A DNA stretch of 64,000 nucleotides from JBBRWO01 sp964388455 (GTDB taxonomy: Bacteria > Actinomycetota > Coriobacteriia > Anaerosomatales > JAAXUF01). The translations under genes and the position numbers were made by a program. The notes under the pieces were generated by a model, which ran no database searches, was not told the origin of the DNA, and saw only the letters and a program-made list of their open reading frames with translations. The stretch is from the NCBI GenBank assembly GCA_964388455.1, contig CAYMAN010000011.1, positions 1 to 64,000 of the forward strand, written 5' to 3'. Below are positions 44,166 to 53,050 of this stretch, one piece after another; position 1 is the stretch's first letter; each line of letters begins with the position of its first letter.

Positions 44166-45539
44166 GTGTCACAGAGCGCCCCCCACCAGAGTCTGCCATC
44201 CGGAGCGACCGTGACGGTCATCGGGGGCGGGTTGGCCGGTAGCGAAGCCGCATGGCAGCTGGCCGTTCGAGGCGTACAGGTGCGGCTGATAGAGATGCGT
44301 CCTGATGTGATGACGCCCGCGCACCATAGTGGTGATCTCGCGGAACTCGTGTGCTCGAACTCGCTCAAGAGCGAGGACCCTGCAACGGCAGCGGGACTAC
44401 TCAAGTGCGAGCTGGAAGCACTCGGTAGTATCGTGCTGCAGGTCGCACGTGAGACCAAAGTCGCGGCGGGCACTGCGCTCGCGGTTGATCGGGGTGACTT
44501 TTCGGCTCGCCTGACACAGGTGGTGTCTTCGCATCCGCGTATCGAGGTTGTTCGTGACGAGGCCGCCACACTCCCGGACGGTCATGTGATCATCGCAACT
44601 GGACCGCTTACCAGTAGCGCGTTCGAGCCGGTCATCTCCGGACTCGTCGGCGCAGACCGCCTTGCCTTCTTCGATGCGGCGGCACCGATCATCGATGCGG
44701 AGTCCATTGATCGCAGTATCGTGTTCGCTGCCTCGCGATACGGTAAGGGAGGCGGGGCCGACTACCTGAACGCGCCGTTCACGCGCGACGAGTACGACCG
44801 CTTCTACGATGCACTGATCACGGCGCACCGCGCCACCGAGAAGGACTTCGAGCGTCGAGATCTCTTTCAGGCCTGCCAGCCGGTCGAGGAGGTGGGGCGC
44901 ACCGGGCGCGACGCACTCCGTTACGGGGCACTCAAGCCGGTCGGACTGACCGACCCGCGCGACGGCGGTAGGCCATGGGCTGTCGTACAACTGCGGGCAG
45001 AGAACAGAGCATGCAATGCCTACAACCTCGTCGGGTTCCAGACCAACCTGAAGTTTGGCGAGCAAGAACGCGTGTTTCGCATGATCCCGGGTCTTGAGGA
45101 AGCAGAGTTCCTGCGCTTCGGCGTTATGCACCGCAACACCTTCATCGACTCGCCGCGACTCTTGGACAAGACGCTTGCGTTGAGGTCGCTGCCGCGCATA
45201 CGTTTCGCCGGACAGATCACAGGTACTGAGGGGTACGCGGAGGCTGCCGCATCAGGTCTGCTTGCGGCAATCAACACGTGGGCTACCCTTGTCGGCTCTG
45301 AGCCACTTGTGTTGCCGGAGACCACGGCGCTGGGCTCGCTCACCGCGTATTCGACCGATCAAACGACCAATCCGTACCAGCCTATGCACGTGAACTTCGG
45401 AATCGTCCCGCCGCTACCAGACCGGGTCAAGGGCAAAAGGGAGCGCTACGCGGCCTACTCAGCGCGGGCACAGAACAATCTTGCGCGCTGGGTACATGAA
45501 CACGGTGATGCATTCGAACTCGGATCCCCCGATGCCTGA
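44166..45539 (+). CDS. trmFO: Folate-dependent tRNA U54 methyltransferase TrmFO
   Basis: Makes 5-methyluridine at tRNA position 54 using methylene-tetrahydrofolate and FAD. GGGLAGSEAAWQL is the FAD-binding loop, followed by the GidA-like family motifs LVCSNSLKSE and FQTNLKFGEQ. The C-terminal TAYST...YQPMHVNFGI is specific to TrmFO. GTG start with AGAGGAG. 457 residues. TrmFO is mainly found in Firmicutes and deep branches and is unusual in higher actinobacteria. Confidence 0.94.
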   Translation: MSQSAPHQSLPSGATVTVIGGGLAGSEAAWQLAVRGVQVRLIEMRPDVMTPAHHSGDLAELVCSNSLKSEDPATAAGLLKCELEALGSIVLQVARETKVAAGTALAVDRGDFSARLTQVVSSHPRIEVVRDEAATLPDGHVIIATGPLTSSAFEPVISGLVGADRLAFFDAAAPIIDAESIDRSIVFAASRYGKGGGADYLNAPFTRDEYDRFYDALITAHRATEKDFERRDLFQACQPVEEVGRTGRDALRYGALKPVGLTDPRDGGRPWAVVQLRAENRACNAYNLVGFQTNLKFGEQERVFRMIPGLEEAEFLRFGVMHRNTFIDSPRLLDKTLALRSLPRIRFAGQITGTEGYAEAAASGLLAAINTWATLVGSEPLVLPETTALGSLTAYSTDQTTNPYQPMHVNFGIVPPLPDRVKGKRERYAAYSARAQNNLARWVHEHGDAFELGSPDA

Positions 45540-46434
45540 ACCTGAGAGCGCGCAACTGCTGGTGGATCGGTTCCTCACACAGCTTGAGGTTGAGCGTGGT
45601 GTGTCACCCAATACAGTTCGTGCGTACGCCGCCGATCTCGGCCGCTATCTTGAGTGGGCGGAAAGGTCCCGCGTCGACCCGATCTCGCTCTCCCACAGAC
45701 AGATGCGCTCCTATCTTGCCGAACTCGACCAGGCGCGTTACGCACGTCGGACTATTGCACGCAGGCTCTCGGCGATACGTACCTTCTTCGCCTTTCTGCA
45801 CGCCGAGGGTACCGTGATCTCCGACCCGGCCGCAGTTCTCGCCACGCCGAAGATTCCCTCGCGTCTGCCTAGGGTGCTGCCTCTAGAAGCGGTGACAACG
45901 CTGCTTGATTCGCCGGATGCTTCGACTCCGCTGGGACTTCGCGACCGGGCAGTACTAGAGGTTCTGTACGCGACCGGCGCAAGAGTGAGTGAAGTATCCT
46001 CGCTCGAGCTGCGAGACGTGGATTTGTCACAGGGGCAGGTGACACTTATGGGCAAGGGCTCGAAAGAACGTATCGTTCCCATGCATCGAATCGCGGTGGA
46101 AGCAGTGAGAATGTACCTGCGCGAGGCGCGACCGACACTGCTCTCGGATGCGTCAGGGGACAGCCTCTTCTTGTCGGTCCGAGGTCGTCAGTACTCAGCC
46201 GATGCGATACGGCGTATGTTCAAGAGGAATATCGCACTAGTCGGTGCGGCCAGCGCATTGTCGCCACATGCGTTGAGACACAGCTTCGCGACTCATCTGC
46301 TGGATTCGGGCGCGGACCTGCGTACGGTGCAAGAGCTTCTTGGTCATGTTGCCCTCTCTACCACCCAGATTTATACTCACCTTAGTACTCAGCGTCTGCA
46401 AGACGTGCATCGCAACGCTCATCCTCGCGGCTGA
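45532..46434 (+). CDS. xerC: Tyrosine recombinase XerC
   Basis: Resolves chromosome dimers at dif with XerD. The N-terminal SAM-like DNA-binding domain (1-100) leads to a catalytic domain with the full set: Arg151 (TGARVSE), Lys175, His246 and Arg249 (HALRHSFATHLL), His272 (LGHVALS) and the nucleophile Tyr281 (IYTHLS). ATG 45532 gives 300 residues, the family norm, and overlaps trmFO by eight bases; earlier ATGs at 45496 and 45508 are possible. Its place between trmFO and a WhiG-type sigma gene supports a housekeeping rather than integron or phage role. Confidence 0.92.
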   Translation: MPEPESAQLLVDRFLTQLEVERGVSPNTVRAYAADLGRYLEWAERSRVDPISLSHRQMRSYLAELDQARYARRTIARRLSAIRTFFAFLHAEGTVISDPAAVLATPKIPSRLPRVLPLEAVTTLLDSPDASTPLGLRDRAVLEVLYATGARVSEVSSLELRDVDLSQGQVTLMGKGSKERIVPMHRIAVEAVRMYLREARPTLLSDASGDSLFLSVRGRQYSADAIRRMFKRNIALVGAASALSPHALRHSFATHLLDSGADLRTVQELLGHVALSTTQIYTHLSTQRLQDVHRNAHPRG

Positions 46435-46467
46435 GCCACTTATTCAAAGCAGTTAGGGGCAATCTGC

Positions 46468-47247
46468 ATGAGATCCGACCCACGGGCGGATGTGTCCGCG
46501 CTTTGGGCTCGTTACAAGCTTGATGACGACTCGTCGGCTCGCGATGCACTCATTCTCAACTACTCTCCGCTGGTGAAGTACGTCGCCGGCCGTCTTGCCT
46601 CGGGATTGCCCCAGTCGGTCGATACTGCTGACCTGATCAGCTACGGGATATTCGGACTGATCGATGCGATCAAGAAGTTCGATCCGGGCCGAGAGATCAA
46701 GTTCGAGACGTACGCCATCGCGCGCATCAAGGGTGCGATCATCGACGAGCTCCGTGCTTTGGACTGGGTGCCGCGCAGTGTTCGATCACGGGCTAGGGAG
46801 ATCGAGGGCAGCTACCTTGCGCTCGAGAACCAGTTCAAGCGCGTGCCCAGTGACCAAGAGGTCGCGGACCACATGGGTATCTCGCTTAAAGAGTTCCAGG
46901 GGATTCTCACGAAGCTGTCTTACACCTCGGTTGTTTCATTCGAGGAGCTGTGGGTCGGAGGGGATAAGGACGAGGGGCAGAGCGCACTTGGCTCGATCAA
47001 GGACGACTCCGCCGAGGATCCGGTTGCGATATTCGAGAGCGTCGAGATCAAAGACATCCTCGCAGGCGCCATCGAACGTCTTCCCGAGCGGGAGAAGACC
47101 GTTGTCGCACTGTATTACTACGAGGGTCTGACATTGAAAGAGATCGGTCAGGTTCTGGGTGTCACGGAGTCTCGTGTCAGCCAGTTGCACACTAAGGCCG
47201 TGCTGCGGCTGCGTGCTCGTCTGAATGCTGCCCAGGCGGCGTCCTGA
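46468..47247 (+). CDS. Alternative sigma factor, FliA/WhiG family
   Basis: Sigma-28-class factor of 259 residues. Region 2 (LVKYVAGRLASGLPQSVDTADLISYGIFGLIDAIKKFD, with the -10 recognition part EIKFETYAIARIKGAIIDELR), region 3 (RVPSDQEVADHMGISLKEF) and region 4 with a helix-turn-helix (LTLKEIGQVLGVTESRVSQLHTKA) are all present. In actinobacteria the xerC/whiG/rpsB neighbourhood is conserved; WhiG controls sporulation in Streptomyces and motility in others. No flagellar genes are in view, so its regulon is open. AGGGG lies ten bases before the ATG. Confidence 0.88.
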   Translation: MRSDPRADVSALWARYKLDDDSSARDALILNYSPLVKYVAGRLASGLPQSVDTADLISYGIFGLIDAIKKFDPGREIKFETYAIARIKGAIIDELRALDWVPRSVRSRAREIEGSYLALENQFKRVPSDQEVADHMGISLKEFQGILTKLSYTSVVSFEELWVGGDKDEGQSALGSIKDDSAEDPVAIFESVEIKDILAGAIERLPEREKTVVALYYYEGLTLKEIGQVLGVTESRVSQLHTKAVLRLRARLNAAQAAS

Positions 47248-47361
47248 CACTCTGTCGCGCGCACGTGGCGGGATGGCGTGGCTCGGCTTGCGAGTTGCAT
47301 TGGTTTTGACCCCGCCATCCGTCCAGTGGCACCGCACATCTCTGCGAACAAGGAGTCTGTC

Positions 47362-47943
47362 ATGCCGCAAACCGTTCTGGTCGTTGAGGACACGGATCTA
47401 CTTCGACGCATGTACGTGGATCGATTGACTCAAGACGGCTACCGGGTACTTGCCGCTGCCGACGGTCTCGAGGCGCTTAACCTGATGCGCACTGACATTC
47501 CGGACTTGGTGCTTCTGGATCTCATCATGCCGATGATGAGCGGCCTTGAGGTTCTCGAGCGCAGTCAGGCAGACACACGATTGAGGGAGATCCCCGTACT
47601 CGTGTTGTCCAACCTCGGTCAAGAGGAGGACATCCGTCGCTGTATCGAACTCGGTGCGTGCGATTACCTCATCAAGAACGACGCTCGTCCGGCCGATATC
47701 GCGGCCAAAATCAAGGTCATCCTCGCTGCCAGAGTCGGCAAGGGGCACGCCACCGCGTATCGACTCCAGATTCGCGATCGCGAGGGTGACGCCGACGGGT
47801 TTGTCGCCGCCGCCGCGTTGCCACGGCGGTTCTGGTGTCCCGCATGCGAGATCGAACTGGCGCTGGAGTTGACGCCGCTCGAAGGTGTTCCCGGTCACTA
47901 CGACGCACACCTGCTGTGCACCAGTTGCGGTCGGGACTACTGA
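47362..47943 (+). CDS. Response regulator: receiver domain plus C-terminal zinc ribbon
   Basis: Protein of 193 residues. The receiver domain (1-120) starts TVLVVEDTDLLRRMY and has the phosphoacceptor Asp53 in VLLDLIMP and Lys105 in YLIKND. No DNA-binding output follows; instead residues 155-190 form a probable zinc ribbon with Cys159/Cys162 and Cys186/Cys189. ATG 47362 has AAGGAG six bases upstream. No histidine kinase is adjacent. It lies right after the WhiG-type sigma gene, so it may act by protein contacts, perhaps on that sigma factor; this is inference. Confidence 0.85.
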   Translation: MPQTVLVVEDTDLLRRMYVDRLTQDGYRVLAAADGLEALNLMRTDIPDLVLLDLIMPMMSGLEVLERSQADTRLREIPVLVLSNLGQEEDIRRCIELGACDYLIKNDARPADIAAKIKVILAARVGKGHATAYRLQIRDREGDADGFVAAAALPRRFWCPACEIELALELTPLEGVPGHYDAHLLCTSCGRDY

Positions 47944-48003
47944 CGCCTTAGCGAGGAGCCGCGGCCCCTCTGACGTCTGCGAAGCGGGCTTTGCGTTAGG
48001 CGC

Positions 48004-48031
48004 TTGTCGCGACGACTCTGTCTGCTATACT
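48004..48031 (+). promoter_or_regulatory. Promoter of rpsB-tsf
   Basis: TTGTCG (48004-48009), a 16-base spacer ending in TGC, and TATACT (48026-48031) form a strong extended -10 promoter. The leader to rpsB is about 110 bases, long enough for control by uS2, though no known leader motif was recognised. Confidence 0.68.
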
Positions 48032-48149
48032 GCCAAGGCTCTTAACACACACGGCCGTGGACTTCGGCGCGAGGTGTCATCGCACAAGCGGTGATCGCTG
48101 TCCGAGGGAAGAAGCGGTCGGAGGAAGAACCGAACCAGGAGGCTTTGCT

Positions 48150-48995
48150 ATGTCCGTAGTCAGCATGAAGAGTTTGCTCGAGGCCGGAGTTCACTTCGGT
48201 CACCAGACCCGCCGTTGGAACCCGAAGATGAAGCCCTACATCTTCACGGAGCGCAGCGGTATCTACATCCTCGACCTGCAGCGCACGTTGCGCGAGCTCG
48301 AGGGCGCGTACAACTTCACCCGTTCGATGTCCCAGCGTGGCGGCTCGGTGCTGTTCGTCGGCACCAAGAAGCAGGCGCAGGAGCCCATCCAGTCCGAGGC
48401 TGAGCGCTGCGGCATGCCGTACGTGAACAACCGCTGGCTCGGTGGCATGCTCACCAACTTCGTCACCATGCGTGGCCGCGTTTCTCGCATGGAGGCGCTC
48501 GAAGCCATGGAGGCCAACGGCGTCATGGCGACCCTTCCCAAGAAGGAGCAGCTGCTCCTCAAGAAGGAACTCGGCAAGCTGCAGGCCAACCTCAACGGCG
48601 TGCGTGAGATGCGTGAGCTCCCCAAGGCCATCTTCGTCGTGGACACCAAGCGCGAGGACATCGCCATCAAGGAAGCCCAGCGTCTGCGCATTCCGATCAT
48701 CGGTCTGGTGGACACCAACGCCGATCCCGATGACGTCGATTACGTCATCCCGGGTAACGACGACGCGATCCGCTCCGTCGGTCTGATGTGCCGCGTCATC
48801 GCTGACGCCGTCATCGCTGGTCGCGGTGGCGTTCAGGATGAGGCCGCAGCTGCCAACGCGGAGGTCGCACCTGTTGTTGTCGCCGAGGCGCAGGTCGAGA
48901 CCGTAGTGGTCGCCGAGCCGTGCGTCGAGACCGAGAGCCCTGCGGTTGCAGTGGCCGAGGTCGCTGAGGCCGCCGTGGCTCCCGCCGCCGAGTAG
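48150..48995 (+). CDS. rpsB: 30S ribosomal protein uS2
   Basis: Small-subunit protein of 281 residues. The core begins VSMKSLLEAGVHFGHQTRRWNPKM and includes RWLGGMLTNF and PIIGLVDTNADPD. The last 45 residues are a low-complexity Ala/Val/Glu tail (VVAEAQVETVVVAEP), similar in style to that of bS16. ATG 48150 has CAGGAGG eight bases upstream. Confidence 0.96.
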   Translation: MSVVSMKSLLEAGVHFGHQTRRWNPKMKPYIFTERSGIYILDLQRTLRELEGAYNFTRSMSQRGGSVLFVGTKKQAQEPIQSEAERCGMPYVNNRWLGGMLTNFVTMRGRVSRMEALEAMEANGVMATLPKKEQLLLKKELGKLQANLNGVREMRELPKAIFVVDTKREDIAIKEAQRLRIPIIGLVDTNADPDDVDYVIPGNDDAIRSVGLMCRVIADAVIAGRGGVQDEAAAANAEVAPVVVAEAQVETVVVAEPCVETESPAVAVAEVAEAAVAPAAE

Positions 48996-49008
48996 TATCG
49001 ATTGATTT

Positions 49009-49027
49009 CGTCGCCCAGACGGCGACG
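49009..49027 (+). terminator. Intercistronic hairpin rpsB-tsf
   Basis: CGTCGCC (49009-49015) and GGCGACG (49021-49027) pair perfectly around CAGAC. A partial stop between rpsB and tsf is known in other bacteria and could set their ratio here. Confidence 0.4.
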
Positions 49028-49071
49028 TGGTTCGTACTGACAGACATCCTCGTATCGCAGGAGGTATTCCC

Positions 49072-49962
49072 ATGGCTGAGATCACCGCCAGCATGGTCAA
49101 GGAGCTGCGCGAGTGCACGGGCGCAGGAATGATGGAGTGTAAGAAGGCTCTGACAGAGGCCGAGGGTAACCTCGACACCGCTGTCGATATTCTGCGTACC
49201 CGCGGCCTTGCCGCGCTCGCCAAGAAGTCCGGTCGCGCCACCAACGAGGGCACCATCGCCGCGAAGGTCTCCGACGACGGCAAGGTCGGCGTTCTCGTCG
49301 AGGTCAATTCAGAGACCGACTTCGTCGGTCGCAACGCCGAGTTCACCGGCTTCGCCGCTGAGCTGGCCGAGCACATCGTCGTGGCCGCTCCGACTGACGT
49401 CGAGAATCTGCTCACTCAGACGCTCACCGGTCGCGACATCACCGTCGAGGAGGTCTTCGGCGAGAAGGTCTCCAAGCTGGGCGAGAACATGGGTGTGGCA
49501 CGATTCATCCGTGAGGAGGTCACCGGCAACGGTGCCGTCCAGACCTACATCCACGGTGGCGGCAAGATCGGCGTCATCGCTGTGTTCTCCTTCGAGAAGC
49601 CCGAGACGGCTTCTGCTCCGGAGTTCGCAACGTTTTCGCGCGACGTGGCCATGCAGGTCGCTGCGGCCCAGCCGCTTCGTGCGACCCGCGACGAGGTTCC
49701 TGCCGACGTCATCGAGCACGAGTTGTCCATCTACAAGGCGCAGGCCGCAGAGTCCGGCAAGCCGGAGAACATCCAGGAGAAGATGGCCCAGGGCCGCCTG
49801 GAGAAGTTCTTCAAGGAGTTCGTGCTCGTCGAGCAGGCCTTCGTGAAGAATCCCGATATCTCGGTGACGCAGTATGCGGCCGAGGTCGGCAAGTCGCTCG
49901 GTGACACGCTGACCGTCGTCGGATTCACCCGATTCGTTCTCGGCGAGACCGCTGCCGAGTAG
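49072..49962 (+). CDS. tsf: Elongation factor Ts
   Basis: Exchanges GDP for GTP on EF-Tu. The N-terminal UBA-like domain with MVKELRECTGAGMMECKKALTEA and the core NSETDFVGRNAEF are diagnostic. 296 residues. ATG 49072 with CAGGAGGT five bases upstream. A 16-bp hairpin follows and ends the rpsB-tsf unit. Confidence 0.97.
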   Translation: MAEITASMVKELRECTGAGMMECKKALTEAEGNLDTAVDILRTRGLAALAKKSGRATNEGTIAAKVSDDGKVGVLVEVNSETDFVGRNAEFTGFAAELAEHIVVAAPTDVENLLTQTLTGRDITVEEVFGEKVSKLGENMGVARFIREEVTGNGAVQTYIHGGGKIGVIAVFSFEKPETASAPEFATFSRDVAMQVAAAQPLRATRDEVPADVIEHELSIYKAQAAESGKPENIQEKMAQGRLEKFFKEFVLVEQAFVKNPDISVTQYAAEVGKSLGDTLTVVGFTRFVLGETAAE

Positions 49963-49998
49963 GTTTGAGGATAGTCTGCGACCCACGGGTCGCCGAGT

Positions 49999-50036
49999 GC
50001 ACACGGGTCGGCACCGCCACGTGCCGGCCCGTGTGC
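49999..50036 (+). terminator. Hairpin after tsf
   Basis: A 16-bp stem (49999-50014 and 50021-50036, one G:U) with loop CGCCAC, 36 bases after the tsf stop. Confidence 0.72.
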
Positions 50037-50038
50037 TG

Positions 50039-50044
50039 TATCCT
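50039..50044 (+). promoter_or_regulatory. Possible -10 for pyrH
   Basis: TATCCT directly after the tsf terminator, about 50 bases before pyrH. No clear -35; the hairpin would occupy that region as DNA. Confidence 0.3.
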
Positions 50045-50092
50045 GTCTGACACTGGGTATTCACCGAGTAGGTGATGATGAGGGGAGAGTCT

Positions 50093-50821
50093 GTGGGCGA
50101 GGGAATCCGGTTCAAACGGGTGCTGCTTAAGTTGTCCGGCGAGGCCCTGATGGGCGATGTCGCCTATGGTATCGACCCGAAGATCCTCGATTCGCTCTCC
50201 GTGCAGATCAGGGACGTGCGCGCACTGGGCGTTGAGGTTGCCATCGTCGTCGGCGGTGGCAATATCTTCCGCGGTATCGCTGCCTCGGCAAAGGGGATGG
50301 ATCGCGCGCAGGCCGACTACATCGGCATGCTTGCGACAGTCATGAACTCGCTTGCGCTTCAGGAGGCGCTCGAGCGCAACGGGGTGCACACTCGGGTCAT
50401 GAGCGCCATCGATATGCAGGCCCTTGCCGAGCCCTACATTCGTCGTCGAGCGATGCGTCATCTGGAGAAGGGCCGCGTCATCATCTTCGCAGCCGGCACC
50501 GGTAATCCGTACTTCACCACCGATACCACCGCTGCTCTACGTGCACTCGAGATCAGCGCTGAGTGCATCATGAAGGCCACCAAGGTCGACGGCATCTACG
50601 ACGCCGATCCCAAGACGCATCCTGACGCCGTCAAGTTCGACGAGCTCACCTACATCGACGTGCTCAATCGAGGACTGCAGGTCATGGACTCCACGGCGAT
50701 ATCGCTGTGTATGGACAACGCGCTGCCGATTCTCGTGTTCAACATGGAGACCGAAGGAAACATCGAGCGTGCGCTCTCGGGCGTTCGCGTAGGAACCATC
50801 GTGAGAGGAGATGACCGATGA
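50093..50821 (+). CDS. pyrH: Uridylate kinase
   Basis: Phosphorylates UMP to UDP; amino-acid-kinase fold. LLKLSGEALMG, VGGGNIFRG, IGMLATVMNSLALQ and FTTDTTAALRALE are family motifs. GTG 50093 is preferred because AGGGGAG (50081-50087) is five bases upstream; starts at 50072-50078 would precede that site. 242 residues. Overlaps frr (ATGA). Confidence 0.95.
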   Translation: MGEGIRFKRVLLKLSGEALMGDVAYGIDPKILDSLSVQIRDVRALGVEVAIVVGGGNIFRGIAASAKGMDRAQADYIGMLATVMNSLALQEALERNGVHTRVMSAIDMQALAEPYIRRRAMRHLEKGRVIIFAAGTGNPYFTTDTTAALRALEISAECIMKATKVDGIYDADPKTHPDAVKFDELTYIDVLNRGLQVMDSTAISLCMDNALPILVFNMETEGNIERALSGVRVGTIVRGDDR

Positions 50822-51378
50822 GCACCACTGAGATTCTCGCCGACGCCGACAGTCACATGACAAAGACCGTCAAAGCCCTCGGCCATGAGTTCACCACCGT
50901 CCGGACCGGTCGCGCCAGCGGTGCGATTCTTGAGAACATCGTGGTCGACTACTACGGGACGCCCACGCCCATCGCCAACCTTGCCGGCGTCAAGACGCCC
51001 GAGGCGCAGTTGCTCGTCATCGAGCCGTGGGACAAGTCGGTCCTTTCGGCCATCGAGAAGGCGATACAGGCCTCAGACCTCGGTATCACGCCGAGCAACG
51101 ATGGTTCGATCATCCGCCTGCCGTTCCCGCCGCTGACCGAAGAGCGCCGCAAGGAGCTCGTCAAGCTCTGCAAGCACTACTCCGAGGAAGCCAAGGTTGC
51201 CGTGCGCAACATCCGCCGCGACGCCAACGCCAAGCTCGAGCGTGCACAGAAGGCGTCGGAGATATCCGAGGACGACCAGCGTCGTGCAGAGACTGAGATT
51301 CAGAAGCTCACCGACAACCACGTCAAGGACATCGATGAGGCGCTGAAGCGCAAAGAGTCAGAAATCATGGAAGTCTAG
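50818..51378 (+). CDS. frr: Ribosome recycling factor
   Basis: Splits post-termination ribosomes with EF-G. 186 residues; VRTGRASGAILENIVVDYYG and RKELVKLCKHYSEEAKVAVRNIRRD are characteristic. Translationally coupled to pyrH. Confidence 0.97.
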   Translation: MSTTEILADADSHMTKTVKALGHEFTTVRTGRASGAILENIVVDYYGTPTPIANLAGVKTPEAQLLVIEPWDKSVLSAIEKAIQASDLGITPSNDGSIIRLPFPPLTEERRKELVKLCKHYSEEAKVAVRNIRRDANAKLERAQKASEISEDDQRRAETEIQKLTDNHVKDIDEALKRKESEIMEV

Positions 51379-51383
51379 TTCCT

Positions 51384-52163
51384 GTGTCTCCCTCTGACTC
51401 GTCTCGACGAGAGTTCTTCCGTTCAAAGCGAGCATCCGCATTGCTGGGCGAGTTCGACCCCGCACGCACACCCGCGCACGTTGCCGTGATCATGGATGGC
51501 AACGGTCGCTGGGCTGCTAAGCGAGGCCTTCCGCGTCTTGCCGGACACAGCGCCGGCGCCAAGGCCGTGCGCGAGATCATCGCCGCTGCCATCGAGCTGC
51601 AAGTCTCATATCTCACGATCTACTCGTTCTCCTCGGAGAACTGGAACAGGCCTGACGATGAGGTCACGGGACTCATGAGGCTATTTGTCGAAGTGCTCGA
51701 GCGCGAGTTGAGCAACCTTAACCGCATGAACGTGAGCGTGGCGGTCATCGGACGTCAAGAGGGATTGCCTAAGCACACGCGCGAGGCCTTCGATCGAGTC
51801 GTCGCGGCGACCGCCGACAACGACGGACTTACGCTGGTCGTTGCGCTGAACTACGGCGCTCGCGAGGAGATCACATCCGCGGTGCGATCCATAGCGCATG
51901 ACGTCGTGGAGGGAAGGCTGTCGCTCGATGACGTCACTGAGAGTCTGGTGAGCGATCGGCTCTATACCTCAGACGTTCCCGACCCAGACCTGGTCATCCG
52001 CACCAGCGGTGAGATGCGGCTTTCAAACTTCCTGCTCTGGCAGGCCGCGTACAGCGAACTGTGGGTCACCGCCACACTCTGGCCTGACTTCTCGCGAGCC
52101 GACTTCCTGCGCGCAGTCGTGGATTATCAGCATCGTGACCGCAGGTTCGGGGGCACTGGGTGA
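51384..52163 (+). CDS. uppS: Undecaprenyl diphosphate synthase
   Basis: Cis-prenyltransferase that makes the C55 lipid carrier for cell-wall synthesis. VAVIMDGNGRWA with the catalytic Asp38, GHSAGAKAVREI, TIYSFSSENWNRP and the C-terminal DLVIRTSGEMRLSNFLLWQ are intact. GTG 51384 with GGAAG about ten bases upstream; 259 residues. Overlaps cdsA (GTGA). Confidence 0.95.
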   Translation: MSPSDSSRREFFRSKRASALLGEFDPARTPAHVAVIMDGNGRWAAKRGLPRLAGHSAGAKAVREIIAAAIELQVSYLTIYSFSSENWNRPDDEVTGLMRLFVEVLERELSNLNRMNVSVAVIGRQEGLPKHTREAFDRVVAATADNDGLTLVVALNYGAREEITSAVRSIAHDVVEGRLSLDDVTESLVSDRLYTSDVPDPDLVIRTSGEMRLSNFLLWQAAYSELWVTATLWPDFSRADFLRAVVDYQHRDRRFGGTG

Positions 52164-53050
52164 CAGGTACACAGCCCGCGTCAAAGCAGAACTGGACCGT
52201 CGAGGAGCCTGAGGGCATCAAGCGCGTCGGGCTCTTTACTCGATTTGTTACAGCGGCCGCTTACGCCGCCGTGGTTCTCGGCGCAATCGCCTTTGGTCGC
52301 TACGCCACGGGCGTGGTGTTCGGCGTCATGGCCGGGGCGGCGGCACTCGAGTTCTACGCCATGTCACGCCGAGAGGCCCGACTTCCCAACGAACTGTTCG
52401 GCGTACTCGCCGCCGGATTCATGCCGATGGCCGCCGCGCTCTGGGGGATGGCGGGGCTCACCGCGATCATGACCGCGTTGGTGGCGGCGTCATTGGTGTG
52501 GCACGTCGTGTTCATTCGCGTTCGCACGGCTGATACCGCGATAACCGTCTTCGGTGCGCTCTACACGGGATTCCTGATCGCATATCTCGTCCTGATCATT
52601 GAGGTGTTCGCTGCGGGAACGATTCTGGCATTCGCGGTCGTCATCAGCGTCTGGGCCAATGACTCGCTCGCGTATCTGGTGGGTTCGATGATCGGCAGAC
52701 ACAAGATGGCGCCGCGAATCAGTCCCAAGAAGTCATGGGAAGGCTTCCTCGCCGGCCTCGGAGGCACTCTGATCGTATGGGTTTCTCTGGTCACGTGGAT
52801 ACCGTCGACGCTGCCGTCGCTACCTGACACCGGACTTTCGCTGACATGGGCCATCTGCACCGGACTCGCCATCGGCGTCACGGTGGTTATCGGAGACCTC
52901 GCCGAGTCTCGAATGAAGCGTGAGGCCGGGGTCAAGGATGCCGGTACGATATTGCCTGGCCACGGCGGCTTCCTGGACCGCATCGACTCGCTGATCCTGG
53001 TGTGTCTCGTGGCGTATTGGATGCTCTGGTGGGGCGGAGCGTTGCGATGA
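52160..53050 (+). CDS. cdsA: Phosphatidate cytidylyltransferase
   Basis: Integral membrane enzyme making CDP-diacylglycerol from phosphatidic acid and CTP. About eight membrane helices and the signature SRMKREAGVKDAGTILPGHGGFLDR near the C-terminus with its metal-binding Asp residues (given here only in part: KDAG, HGGFLDR). 296 residues, GTG start. Coupled with uppS before and dxr after. Confidence 0.94.
   Translation: MTGTQPASKQNWTVEEPEGIKRVGLFTRFVTAAAYAAVVLGAIAFGRYATGVVFGVMAGAAALEFYAMSRREARLPNELFGVLAAGFMPMAAALWGMAGLTAIMTALVAASLVWHVVFIRVRTADTAITVFGALYTGFLIAYLVLIIEVFAAGTILAFAVVISVWANDSLAYLVGSMIGRHKMAPRISPKKSWEGFLAGLGGTLIVWVSLVTWIPSTLPSLPDTGLSLTWAICTGLAIGVTVVIGDLAESRMKREAGVKDAGTILPGHGGFLDRIDSLILVCLVAYWMLWWGGALR

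Noticed and set aside
45532..46434. Tyrosine recombinase considered as a phage or island integrase
   Set aside because: Length, full XerC motif set and position between trmFO and whiG-rpsB point to chromosomal XerC; no attachment repeats or cargo genes seen.
48032..48149. Long rpsB leader considered as a named regulatory RNA
   Set aside because: No recognised leader motif could be identified by eye; only its length is suggestive.
48042..49415. 457-codon open frame on the - strand opposite rpsB/tsf
   Set aside because: It crosses the rpsB promoter, the hairpin and two conserved genes on the other strand; no family match.
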